From Gracilaria caudata (Eukaryota; Rhodophyta; Florideophyceae; Gracilariales; Gracilariaceae), in assembly GCA_030374735.1 (NCBI GenBank), contig JASCIV010000654.1, forward strand, positions 1-14,282: 14,282 bases of DNA, given 5' to 3'. Shown here piece after piece: positions 6,714 through 14,137 of this stretch; position 1 is the stretch's first letter; each line of letters opens with the position of its first letter. The position numbers and the translations under genes are program-made. A model generated the notes under the pieces. It worked only from the letters and a program-made list of their open reading frames with translations, was not told the DNA's origin and searched no databases.

Positions 6714-7377
6714 AAGATTCAGCGTCGTCTCGTTCAAAATGCGTAAGGGTCATTCATTCATTCGTACAAAGGGTACGAGTCGTGAGGTACGACGGTAATC
6801 ATTTGGCTTCACAAGAACAAACGTAAGCTACCACTTCAGCGTCCCCAGCACGTTGCAATAGCGAAATCAGTAGTTACTCAGCCGCTGCTTACCCTTCAGA
6901 ACAATTCGTTTGGAGGGGGGAAGGGACTATCGCACTTCACCGCCTTCGCCAAGAAAGATCGGCTCCTTGACGCCAAGACTGGCAGGGTGTGCGCGCTGAT
7001 GAGACATGAGGAATCTCCCATGGGTGCGTGATCCGCCTAGTACGACAGTGCTGATCAGAACTCAAATCGGCCTAGCCTCACTCGGCCAAACGAGCAGGGA
7101 TAACTTGCCGAGTTTGGCACACAGAGAAAATGAAACCAGTGCCCACACTAAATAGAATATTGAATCATTGACTTGCTACAAACCGTCGATTTCCTGTAGA
7201 GGGCGAGGTAGGGATTCATGAGTTTTCTTTGAAGCTTTTGGAACCCTTTGGGATAGAGGACTACGAAGGGTAGATCATCAATGCCCCTTCGTTCTTTGAC
7301 GCATCATTTGAGATCCGTCTTCGGACGTGCCGCCGCAGTGCAGCTGCGGAAGTATCGAGAAAATTCTGTTCACTGCA

Positions 7378-7394
7378 ATTCCCGCGTCGGGAAT
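7378..7394. repeat. Perfect 7-bp inverted repeat, 3-base loop
   Basis: ATTCCCG (7378-7384) and CGGGAAT (7388-7394) pair exactly around CGT. It stands 17 bp before the next inverted repeat (7411-7429) and 28 bp after another (CCGCAG at 7333-7338 with CTGCGG at 7344-7349), so three stem-forming elements lie within 100 bp. Confidence 0.55.
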
Positions 7395-7410
7395 CCCGCC
7401 CTTCACGAGA

Positions 7411-7429
7411 AGGTACAGTACCTGTACCT
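7411..7429. repeat. Perfect 8-bp GTAC-containing inverted repeat
   Basis: AGGTACAG (7411-7418) and CTGTACCT (7422-7429) are exact reverse complements around TAC. Several alternative pairings are possible, because GTAC occurs three times within 20 bases. Confidence 0.65.
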
Positions 7430-8345
7430 GTAGCTCGAGGCGTTTACAGTAGATTGATCCATGAACCATTTACAGTATCAATGAGGTACATTGCTCACGG
7501 CCACATGCAGCTGCATAGCGCCCCCGCGAAATGGCATGCGATCCGCGACCGAAACTTCTTGGAGCACCAGTAATGGCGTTTGCCATTCGATTCGAAACAG
7601 CGATGGACAGGGGAGGGAAGTAGATACCGTTGCATTTGAAGCGTCACAACTTAGGCCTCCAGTATTCCGATGCACGTGACACAGTTTCAAACTCACACGC
7701 CCAGTGACCTAACGCGACAGGCACCACCAACGTCTAGCCCCGTCAAGACACGGAGTGTGATAAGAAGCCGACAGAAATATACTCCGGGCGTCGGACATCC
7801 AAGTGTGCTTGCCATCATGTTGACACGAGTCGTCATGAAGATGATGATGCACTTGCAAGACAAGTATTGAAGGTTCGTCATACACAGAGCTTCGCAAAAG
7901 TTTACAAACTTTGAGGACAAGCCTTTAGGGACAGCTTAGTTTCATAGGACCACGAGCTACTGTATCTGGTGTACAATACGGTACCCGTATTTGCTAGCTG
8001 ACTGTAGTGTGGACAAGACCCTAGCAAGGAGCCGGGCAAGGGATTAGCGCTGACATTGACTCAGCCATTTGTCACAGCAGAAAGGGCCTCAAGCCAATGC
8101 AGGCATCCATCATACAATGCGTGCCTTCACAAACGAAACGAGTGGAAGCCCAGGTTTGAAGTGTGTGTTTCTGCATTTGATGTATGGGAGATGGTGTTTA
8201 GCTGCAAATTGGTACTTTCGTAGTCCTGCTGATAAAGACAACGTCCATGGGGATCACAATCCAATGCTTTTGCGCTCGCTGCTGTGTTTTCTTGGCGCCC
8301 GCGATGGCAGAAACTGGCCTTTCAGTACTGGGACCACGTACATGA

Positions 8346-8360
8346 TGTACCAAAGGTACA
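8346..8360. repeat. 6-bp inverted repeat TGTACC / GGTACA
   Basis: TGTACC (8346-8351) and GGTACA (8355-8360) pair around AAA. Same GTACC core as the other spacers' repeats. Confidence 0.45.
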
Positions 8361-8538
8361 ACATGGGAATGGGCCCACCGCTCGTTTTGAAACTGTGATG
8401 TAGCGGGGATTTGGCGGAACGAACTTTGTTGTGGACAAAATTGGAAGTTGTACAACTTTGAGCTGTACAGTCGTGCGACTCATACGCAAGCGCATGACTG
8501 GGTGCTCTATGCAGAAGCGAAAGGGAACCGGAACACAA

Positions 8539-8565
8539 GGTTAAACCTTGAAGGTTTGATTAACC
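8539..8565. repeat. 11-bp stem with one 3-base bulge
   Basis: GGTTAAACCTT (8539-8549) pairs with the segment 8551-8565, which is AAGGTTT and TAACC separated by the extra bases GAT. The loop is one G. It is followed at once by two GTACC words (8571-8583). In RNA this would be a stable hairpin; nothing shows that it is transcribed. Confidence 0.55.
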
Positions 8566-8708
8566 ATACCTGTACCGTTGTACCGCGCATCCACTGTATT
8601 CAGTTTGAGTTCTGGGCATGAACCGTTGGGCCAGCTACTTGATCCCAAACAGCTGTGTTCGGAGTTGCGCTGGTCGCACTACCGCATCTGAACGTATAGT
8701 TCCGTTGT

Positions 8709-8722
8709 CACTGGATCCAGTG
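8709..8722. repeat. Perfect 14-bp palindrome CACTGGATCCAGTG
   Basis: An exact palindrome with no spacer, centred on GGATCC. It lies 611 bp upstream of the start codon at 9334. About one perfect 14-mer palindrome is expected by chance in a window of this size, so alone it proves little. Confidence 0.6.
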
Positions 8723-9333
8723 GAATGGGCGACTACACGAAGAGTAACTCTGTAAACAATATTGTAAGTTATTACTTGTTCTTTCTTTTTGGGAGGCGAC
8801 TAGTGGACAAGAGATTCTCGGGAAGTGATAAAGCAGACTGAAGATGGGAAGCCAAAGGGCCGGAAAAAACGCTTGTGTTTAATTCTGGGCGAGCGACGCA
8901 TCTGCGAAGGGCACAAGAGCAGATTGAGAAGTGGATGATCATTGCTTTAGGTAGAGAAGGGGAGGGAAGTTCCCTCAGGGAACAGAAGCATAACCTTAGC
9001 TTTTCCGTATATCCTAAATCATCATGAGGATGTTTGGCCAAACAAGCAGGCATACAGTAGATCAGACGCATGTTAGCCCGCGTTATCCAACCACGTTCCA
9101 TGAACGAGACAGAGGGCCAGATTCTGAAGAACGTGAAGGGAACTTTGCTCATGGGTGTCCCCCCTCCCCCCGTTAATTTAAATACAGAACGTAGAACAGG
9201 AGCACAAGCGTTTCCGAAACCAAGACATGCCCCTTTGCTGACTCCGTGCACACATCGCTCAACACAACTCTCAACACAAAAACCGCAACTACGTCGCTTG
9301 AGGAACAACAACACACAACGTTGCTCCTTCAGT

Positions 9334-10009
9334 ATGTCGCCTACCAAGCGCAAACTAAGAACCGAACGAAATCAGTCGCGGAAGCGACTCAAACGAACTG
9401 ATTCCTCATCGTGAGTACCAAAAATCTTCATAAGCGCCATTCGAACTAATGTACACTGACCACGTCCCTCGCAGTCCAACCGAATTCACAGCTTCGAGAA
9501 GCAAAGCAGGCCCGTCAACGCTCACCAGGCTCAGCGAGAAGGATGGCCACCTTCCGCGTATGGGTCCAATATGTTCCTCACTAGCCGAAACAACCATTGT
9601 CACTCTTTCACGCATCGCGCTTCGTCTGGACGAGAACTCGTTCGTTCTGCACACGCACCCGGAACGCGTGAACGCCTCAAATGCGTTGACCTTGAGCGTG
9701 TTTGCTAATGTATTGACACTTTCTGACGACATTGTGTGCCAAATAGGAGCCACATATCCCCGCGTGAACGAGGCGCTGGTTTTGGCGTTTGAGGCTGTAA
9801 AACGAGCTTTTGACGTGAGCCATAGGTTGATGAGCACCTCTTTGAGGCGGAGAGATGAGCAGCCTGTTCGGTGTAATCTGAACTCGCGAGATACTGAGCG
9901 AGACAGGAAGAAGCGGAGCAGAGATGCTTTGGAGTTTGCGGCACGTTCTACGGCCACGCGTGGTGTGATTTATGATCGTGATGGGGGCTTTGAAAAGCAC
10001 TCTTTCTGA
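9334..10009 (+). CDS. Two-exon gene of unknown family with basic N-terminus
   Basis: Exon 1 is 9334-9410 and exon 2 is 9475-10009, giving 203 residues. The 64-bp intron has GTGAGT at its start, CTGAC as a likely branch site 14 bases before CGCAG at its end, and splits a serine codon; removing it joins two open frames, good evidence for a real gene. Residues 1-23 are strongly basic (KRKLRTER, RKRLKR) like a nuclear localisation signal, followed by a Ser/Thr-rich linker. Residues 60-130 look mainly helical and moderately hydrophobic (TIVTLSRIALRLD, VFANVLTLSDDIV, VNEALVLAFEAVKRAF). The C-terminus has a charged stretch, RDTERDRKKRSRD. I recognise no domain. A nuclear DNA- or RNA-associated role is only a guess from the charge. 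The ATG at 9334 is the last upstream of the intron in this frame; earlier in-frame codons include an ATG near 9103 but look like leader sequence. After the TGA at 10007 the same frame is open for another 129 codons. Confidence 0.6.
9411..9474 (+). other. Spliceosomal intron, 64 bp
   Basis: Begins GTGAGT, contains CTGAC at 9456-9460, and ends CCTCGCAG. Splicing here avoids the TGA at 9412-9414 and continues the frame in exon 2. It interrupts the unknown gene at codon 26, after its second base. Confidence 0.75.
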
Positions 10010-10554
10010 GCACCGCTCACCCGGTTGCGTCCAAAGTGGCTTGATGTGGCAGATACTACAGTCGGAGAGGCTCGTTGGCTAAGTGAAGAAGAGAACATTT
10101 ACTACACTTTAGATGAAGACTATCTACTCAGTATAGTACCGTGGCAGATGAGTTTGGTCGCGGGCGGCATCATCGTGAGGAAGGAGCACTCCAATCGGTT
10201 CTGGATCACACGTGTTTTGGTGGATTGCTACCATTGTGAACAGCCAATGAGGATTCGGCGCTTTACCGAGTTTTGCTGCCCACCACATAAAGCTCGTTTT
10301 GCCGTATTTTTTTTTGCAAAAGCGCAGCAAAGAGCACCCCCAAGAAAAACGCCCGCTCGAGATTGGCTCCCCGACGTACCCTTGGTATTCGCGTAATCTC
10401 CTTCACGAAGCGACCCGGAACGCTCTTCTTCCTGTATCCACTCCAACGACCCCCGAACCGCAGCATTTATCTACACGCGGCCGCAGAACAAGTGCAAAAC
10501 GAGCGCGAAGAGAACGTAGAAACGCCGCATATCTCTCGGGTTTGGCTGGCCATC
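10010..10554. other. Region between unknown gene and YGGT gene, with in-frame open stretch
   Basis: Directly after the TGA at 10007-10009, the same frame stays open to a stop ending at 10396 (129 codons; WLDVADTTVGEARWLSEEE, then YYTLDEDYLLSIVPW). It has no ATG for the first 46 codons. It could be 3' untranslated sequence, a stop-codon readthrough extension, or an extra exon: a 72-bp in-frame intron from 9965 (GTGATT) to 10036 (CAAAG) would remove the stop, but both sites are weak. The rest, 10397-10554, is presumed leader of the YGGT gene; the frame of that gene is open upstream to 10291 but without an ATG. Confidence 0.4.
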
Positions 10555-11226
10555 ATGAGTGCCGTGTTCACTTTGCGTCGCAAACGACTCGTGCTGAGCA
10601 ATTCAGTGGCCGCCGTTCCCATCGCAATGCTCGCGCCCAAACACACGCGCATCCATCGTCGAGACGTACCGGCAATGCTACTTCCCGGCGACAGCGTTTT
10701 GGAAAGCACCACCATCGGAGGAACCGTAACCTTTTTCAGCATCTATCAGAATGTTATTGGTACGTATTCTCTCGCAGCTGTCAAAGCGTCATGAGTGGTG
10801 CGCAGTTTTTGTTAACGATAGCGTTGCTACTTGTACTTTTTTGCTCGAACAGTGGCGCGTATTCTTCTTTCGTGGTTCCCCGGAATCCAGAACAACCGTC
10901 TGGTGAGACCGCTTTTCACGGTTTGTGATCCGTATCTGAACCTGTTTCGAAGCGTGGTGCCGCCCGTTTTTGGACTTGATCTGTCTCCTGTACTCGCTCT
11001 GTTTGTGCTGCAAGCGTTCGGATCCGTACGTTATTGGTTACTGAATTTGCTTTTTTAACAAGATGAACACGGCTTCTCTTTTTACTGACTTTTTGTACAT
11101 GTGCTCTCGAAAACACAGGCTACTGCTGCATTGGGAGCCGAAATGAACGAGAAGCGAGCTGTGAGCAGAACACGAGGCATTCTGAGTCAACTGCGCATGA
11201 AACTGCGCCCGCAAGCACAACACTAG
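10555..11226 (+). CDS. YGGT-family (YlmG/CCB3-like) membrane protein, three exons
   Basis: Exons 10555-10759, 10853-11025 and 11119-11226 encode 161 residues. The core is the YGGT domain (PF02325): FFSIYQNVI, then ARILLSWFP (70-78), then DPYLNLFRSVVPPV (94-107) and GLDLSPVLALFVLQ (109-122). Bacterial relatives sit beside cell-division genes; the plant plastid relatives YlmG and CCB3 act in nucleoid distribution and haem attachment to cytochrome b6. Residues 1-40 lack acidic residues until D37 and are rich in Arg, Ala and Val, fitting a plastid transit peptide. Two hydrophobic segments flank a polar loop, as in the family. Exon 3 adds a basic tail (ATAALGAEMNEKRAV, then QLRMKLRPQAQH). Intron 1 splits codon 69 (Val) and intron 2 lies between codons 126 and 127; both are 93 bp. 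The ATG at 10555 is the first in frame. The stop is 43 bp from the stop of the opposing gene. Confidence 0.85.
10760..10852 (+). other. Spliceosomal intron 1 of YGGT gene, 93 bp
   Basis: Starts GTACGT and ends CTCGAACAG. Removing it joins QNVI to ARILLSWFP through a split GTG codon, restoring the conserved first helix of the YGGT domain. TTAAC at 10812-10816 may be the branch site. Confidence 0.85.
11026..11118 (+). other. Spliceosomal intron 2 of YGGT gene, 93 bp
   Basis: Starts GTACGT, contains CTGAC at 11085-11089, ends AAAACACAG. It is in phase 0. If retained, translation would end after ten extra codons (VRYWLLNLLF) at 11058, giving an alternative hydrophobic C-terminus instead of the basic tail. 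The spliced form is favoured because exon 3 is open to a clean stop and the sites match those of intron 1. Confidence 0.7.
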
Positions 11227-11269
11227 CGTATGATGACAGCGCTGCTTTGAGCAAGTTTGAGTAAAACAA

Positions 11270-11764
11270 CTACTTTCTTTTCTTCCGTGCCCTTCGCTCC
11301 TCATCGTCATGGCGAGAAGCGTCCATGGCATCGGCGTCGTCAGCTTCCCTCTTTCTCTTCTTTTTCTTCTTTTTCTTCTTCTTCTCCCTGCGTTTCCTGC
11401 GCTTATCATCGTCTGCCCACGGTTGCTCCACCTGCAACCAGTCCGGCATTTTGACGGGGTGCGCACTCTCCTTGAGTGTGAGCGCGTTTCGTATCACCCT
11501 CTCGTCGAATAACTCCAGTCGTCTCTCGTCCTCGTTGACGGGCTGCATGGCTATCTCGAGCAGGGAGCCGGCTGGACAGCGCGGCTTGAGCGGCACCACG
11601 TCGGTGGGAATCTCATTGATGAGAAACATGAACGAGGAGCGCAGCTTCCTGTTCCGGAGCTCGGTGAGAATCTCTGTGAGGTTGAACTGGTTCATGAGAT
11701 CATCGGAGGTTTTGGCGGCGTTTGCCGAAGGCTGCATGCCAGCTTGCGTCACTTGGTCGGCCAT
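11270..11764 (-). CDS. Lysine-rich-tailed nuclear protein, possibly Mediator subunit 19-like
   Basis: 164 residues from the ATG at 11764; upstream the frame is open for 46 codons but has no ATG. Residues 22-110 form a compact region (MNQFNLTEILTELRNRKLRS, then FLINEIPTDVVPL, GSLLEIAMQP, LTLKESAHPVKMPDW). Residues 118-164 are extremely charged, with nine consecutive lysines (128-136) and a final RRARKKRK. Mediator subunit 19 of animals and plants has the same plan: a short conserved core with YNLE, FLP-x-LPG-x-ID, SLR-x-LIE and FRL-x-x-GPLP, then a Lys/His-rich tail. The spacing of NL, the FLI-x-EIP segment, SLLE and the KESAHPVKMP end fit loosely, but key residues such as the LPG are not kept. 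A nucleolar or chromatin protein with a similar tail is the alternative. The stop converges with the YGGT gene. Confidence 0.7.
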   Translation of the reverse strand: MADQVTQAGMQPSANAAKTSDDLMNQFNLTEILTELRNRKLRSSFMFLINEIPTDVVPLKPRCPAGSLLEIAMQPVNEDERRLELFDERVIRNALTLKESAHPVKMPDWLQVEQPWADDDKRRKRREKKKKKKKKKRKREADDADAMDASRHDDEERRARKKRK

Positions 11765-11772
11765 TTGAGCGC

Positions 11773-12032
11773 ATGCCGTTCGCCACCGGCAAGCAGAAGC
11801 CCTCCACTGTCCACTTCGGAAATGAGCACGAAGCATGGAAGGTGGGGGGTTGGCATGCGTGTGCACTGCGAACACTATGTACACGCACACACGTTGTATC
11901 ACGTGGCCAGCTGTACTATGTGTGCGACGTGGGCGCGACGAAAGATTGGAGAAGAAGTACTACAAGGCGTTTGATGACAGCGGCGTACAGCATGACGGTG
12001 TGCGCCACTTGGCGGAGGTGTCATCAATTTGA
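11773..12032 (+). CDS. Possible small two-exon gene, unknown family
   Basis: Exon 1 would be 11773-11841, reading MPFATGKQKPSTVHFGNEH then EAWK, ending AAG before GTGGGG. The second coherent stretch lies in another frame: KKYYKAFDDSGVQHDGVRH followed by LAEVSSI and a TGA at 12030-12032. An intron 11842-11951 (ending GGAG), or acceptors 3 or 6 bases later, joins the two in frame, giving about 50 residues. Both pieces are hydrophilic, without stops, and read as natural protein rather than noise, but the intron ends are not well marked. A further intron, 12018-12097 (GTGTCA to CTGACAG), could replace the last residues with a longer basic tail. Its ATG lies only 8 bp from the opposite-strand ATG at 11764, so at least one of the two genes must have a very short leader, overlapping transcripts or a later start. 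I recognise no family. Confidence 0.4.
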
Positions 12033-12880
12033 TGCGCGTGGATGTCGGCGGTGACAGTGAACAAAAGACATGACATGACAAGAAGTTGATCTGACAGGGT
12101 TTGTACCGCGCACGCGTGGCGGGGGCTCCGTTCACATCTCGCTGCGCCACGCATCGCGCGCCAACATGCAGCGCGTGAAACGCACTTGAAACGCACTTGA
12201 CGCGCGCCATGGTGACCAGCGTGCACATGGGCTCTGTGCTCCGCTGCGGGCAGTTGCTCTTGTAAAGTGAGCAATACCATGACGTTTTGGCGATGCCCGG
12301 CGCATCCACGCTGGGCGATGGCGCGCAATGTGGGGGACACGGCCGGACGCCCACGCGCGCGCCGAGCATCGGCTCTACACCGCTAATCACACTGCGGTAA
12401 GCACGTTGAACCAAAAAAAAAAAATATCGGCTACTATTACTAGTGTGAGATATTTACATTGAACACGAACCAACGTTACACAGTTAAATTAGACACGGTG
12501 CTGTTGCTTTCGCGAGCGCACGAGTATCAATGCTAACCTTAGACGCGATTCGATTCACGCGTGAGCTAACATAGATACGGTATGTTCGCGGCTGATAGTG
12601 GCAGCCGATGCATACGGAGGCATGTTGCAATTCAGATGCAGGAATAGACGATGTGCATGCTGATACTGGTAGCAGCGGGGGTGAGCTGCTCTGAAGCGTC
12701 TGAGCGGCACATTTCGTAGAGAAAATGGGCAGTTTGTAAACGACAGCGACAGCAAGAAGAAGGTGGGCGCGCGAGGCGGCGCATGTTTCGCAAGCGCGAC
12801 ATCTGATATGCGCAGTGTGTACCTTTGTAGCAGTACGCAAGCGTACGTAACTTAACAGCACGATGCGCGGCTTGTCAATT
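12033..12880. other. 848-bp region without a supported gene
   Basis: CpG-rich up to about 12,370, then more balanced. It includes a tandem pair of TGAAACGCACT (12176-12186 and 12187-12197), an A-tract at 12412-12424, and a 7-bp inverted repeat AAATATC / GATATTT (12422-12428 and 12449-12455) with a 20-base loop. A minus frame from an ATG at 12369 (MLGARVGVRPCPPHCAPSPS) is open for 156 codons, including WYCSLYKSNCPQRSTEPMC, but shows no motif I know. I do not support a gene here. Confidence 0.45.
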
Positions 12881-12952
12881 GTGGGTGTGCGTGTGAGCGT
12901 GTGAGTGAGTGTGTGTTTGTGAATGTGTGTGTGTGTGTGTGTGTGTTGTGTA
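12881..12952. repeat. GT-rich simple repeat with (TG)n core
   Basis: A purine-pyrimidine alternating stretch of GTGTG words interrupted by A or C, with an uninterrupted (TG)11 plus T at 12924-12946. It marks the left edge of the GC-rich domain. On the minus strand it produces a spurious His/Thr-rich frame. Confidence 0.9.
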
Positions 12953-13114
12953 GATTTGGACAAGAGCTCAACTGTATATTTTGGGCGCGGTTACAGTAGT
13001 AGGCGAGATGTTGGGGGCAGTGTGTGGCTCTGAATTGAGAAATGGGGCGCAGAGGAGGCCGTGTGGCTGTGCGGCGAGGACAAGTTGGCGGCGCGCGCGT
13101 AGACGACATGTTGA

Positions 13115-13142
13115 GCGCGCGCGGGCGCGCGCGCGCGCGCAT
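13115..13142. repeat. (GC)n tract
   Basis: GC dinucleotides from 13115 to 13141 with one extra G near 13123. Alternating GC of this length is a classical Z-DNA-forming sequence under supercoiling. Confidence 0.9.
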
Positions 13143-13437
13143 GTGCTTTCCAGCTGGAGCAGGGAAGGCGCGGCGTATGTCTAACTTTAGCGCGCGGTTG
13201 ACAGCGACCGCTGCCGACGCCGAGCTGACGGAAGACGGCGCGCGTGACGTGGTTTTGCTGCGCTCGGCGGGCGGCAGGCGGCGCGCAGAAGGCGGCGGTG
13301 GCGGCGCGCTTGTATGTTTTGACGCGCGCGCAATGCGCGCGGCGATGTGTGGTGGCTAAAACGCTGACATTTTTCAGCGCGCATTAAACCGGCGCGCTCC
13401 ACTTGGGCGGCGCGCAACTCAAGGCGGCATTTTTCTG

Positions 13438-13477
13438 TTTTTTTTTCTCTGCGTTCCTTTTTTTTTTTTTTTTTTTT
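13438..13477. repeat. Poly-T tracts
   Basis: Nine T (13438-13446), a short CTCTGCGTTCC, then twenty T (13458-13477). As the minus strand reads poly-A, this may be the A-tail footprint of a retrotransposed sequence ending here, or simple slippage; no recognisable gene body adjoins it. Length may be uncertain in the assembly. Confidence 0.85.
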
Positions 13478-14105
13478 GCGCCACACAACACATGAACAGC
13501 GCGCGAGGCGCGCGGCGGCGACGGAAATTGGCGCAATTCAGCGGTGCGCGATATTTTGCGCGGTTGGGGTGTTGGCATTTACAGCGACCAAACAGGGCGC
13601 GCGCGCCAAGCGGTGGCGAAGGTATAAGCATGGCGGTAAAGGAGTATGCGCGCGCGAGCAGCGACTGCTTCTTTTAACGTGCGCTGCCGGCGCGCGCGCG
13701 ATGCGCTGCGCTGCGCGAGCACATGTGCGGCGTGAATTGAGCGCTCGCTGTGTGTGGCGCTGGTGCGCGCCTGCGCTCGCGCCTGGAAAGCACTGCAAGT
13801 AGGCGCTGTGTAATGCGCGCAGCACGTTGTGCGCGTGTGCCACCGCGCCGCCGTCGCGCGCACGTGGCGACGCGTCCAAAATTACAGCGCGCACGTTCGG
13901 CGCATGATGTAGTCGCAGATACACATCGCGCCTGATGATGAGCAGCGCGCGTGAGCGTGGCGATTGAATTGGCGGCGCGAGGGGGTGGCGATGAGCCGAA
14001 CGACCTCGCACCGCAGTCCACCGCGAGCGCGCGCGGCCGCGACGAGCCACACCACAAGCGACGGGCGGCGGCGCGGCGTGGGAGCGATCACTTCAATCAA
14101 CGCGA

Positions 14106-14137
14106 GCGCGCGCGCGCGCGCGCGCGTGTGTGTGTGT
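14106..14137. repeat. (GC)n joined to (TG)n tract
   Basis: About ten GC dinucleotides (14106-14126) run straight into about five TG dinucleotides (14127-14137). This is the longest alternating purine-pyrimidine run in the window and another strong Z-DNA candidate. Confidence 0.9.

Larger units (their letters stand above)
6474..9333. other. 2.9-kb gene-free region rich in GTAC palindromes
   Basis: No open frame here has ATG start, family motif and sensible length together. The best candidates are a plus frame at about 8117-8398 (94 codons from its first ATG, ending GMGPPLVLKL) and minus frame 8772-9353 (193 codons, TTG start, antisense to the next gene's leader). A TATAAAAG on the plus strand at 6532-6539 has no credible gene after it. 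Short inverted repeats, many with GGTACC, GTAC or GTACC cores, are scattered from 6697 to 8722; the clear ones are listed separately. The last 150 bp should be the promoter and leader of the gene at 9334; an AT-rich TTAATTTAAATA lies at 9173-9184. Confidence 0.5.

Noticed and set aside
6995..7035. CTGATGAG resembling a hammerhead ribozyme core
   Set aside because: The required second stem and GAAA segment do not follow.
8772..9353. 193-codon minus-strand frame
   Set aside because: It opens on TTG, is Cys/Arg/Ser-rich without motifs, and overlaps the leader and first exon of the spliced gene at 9334.
10299..10928. 209-codon plus frame overlapping the YGGT gene
   Set aside because: Arg/Ser/His-rich shadow frame; the spliced YGGT frame explains the region.
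12545..12560. GATTCGATTC resembling a tRNA B box
   Set aside because: Flanking bases do not form a T-arm stem and no A box or acceptor stem is present.
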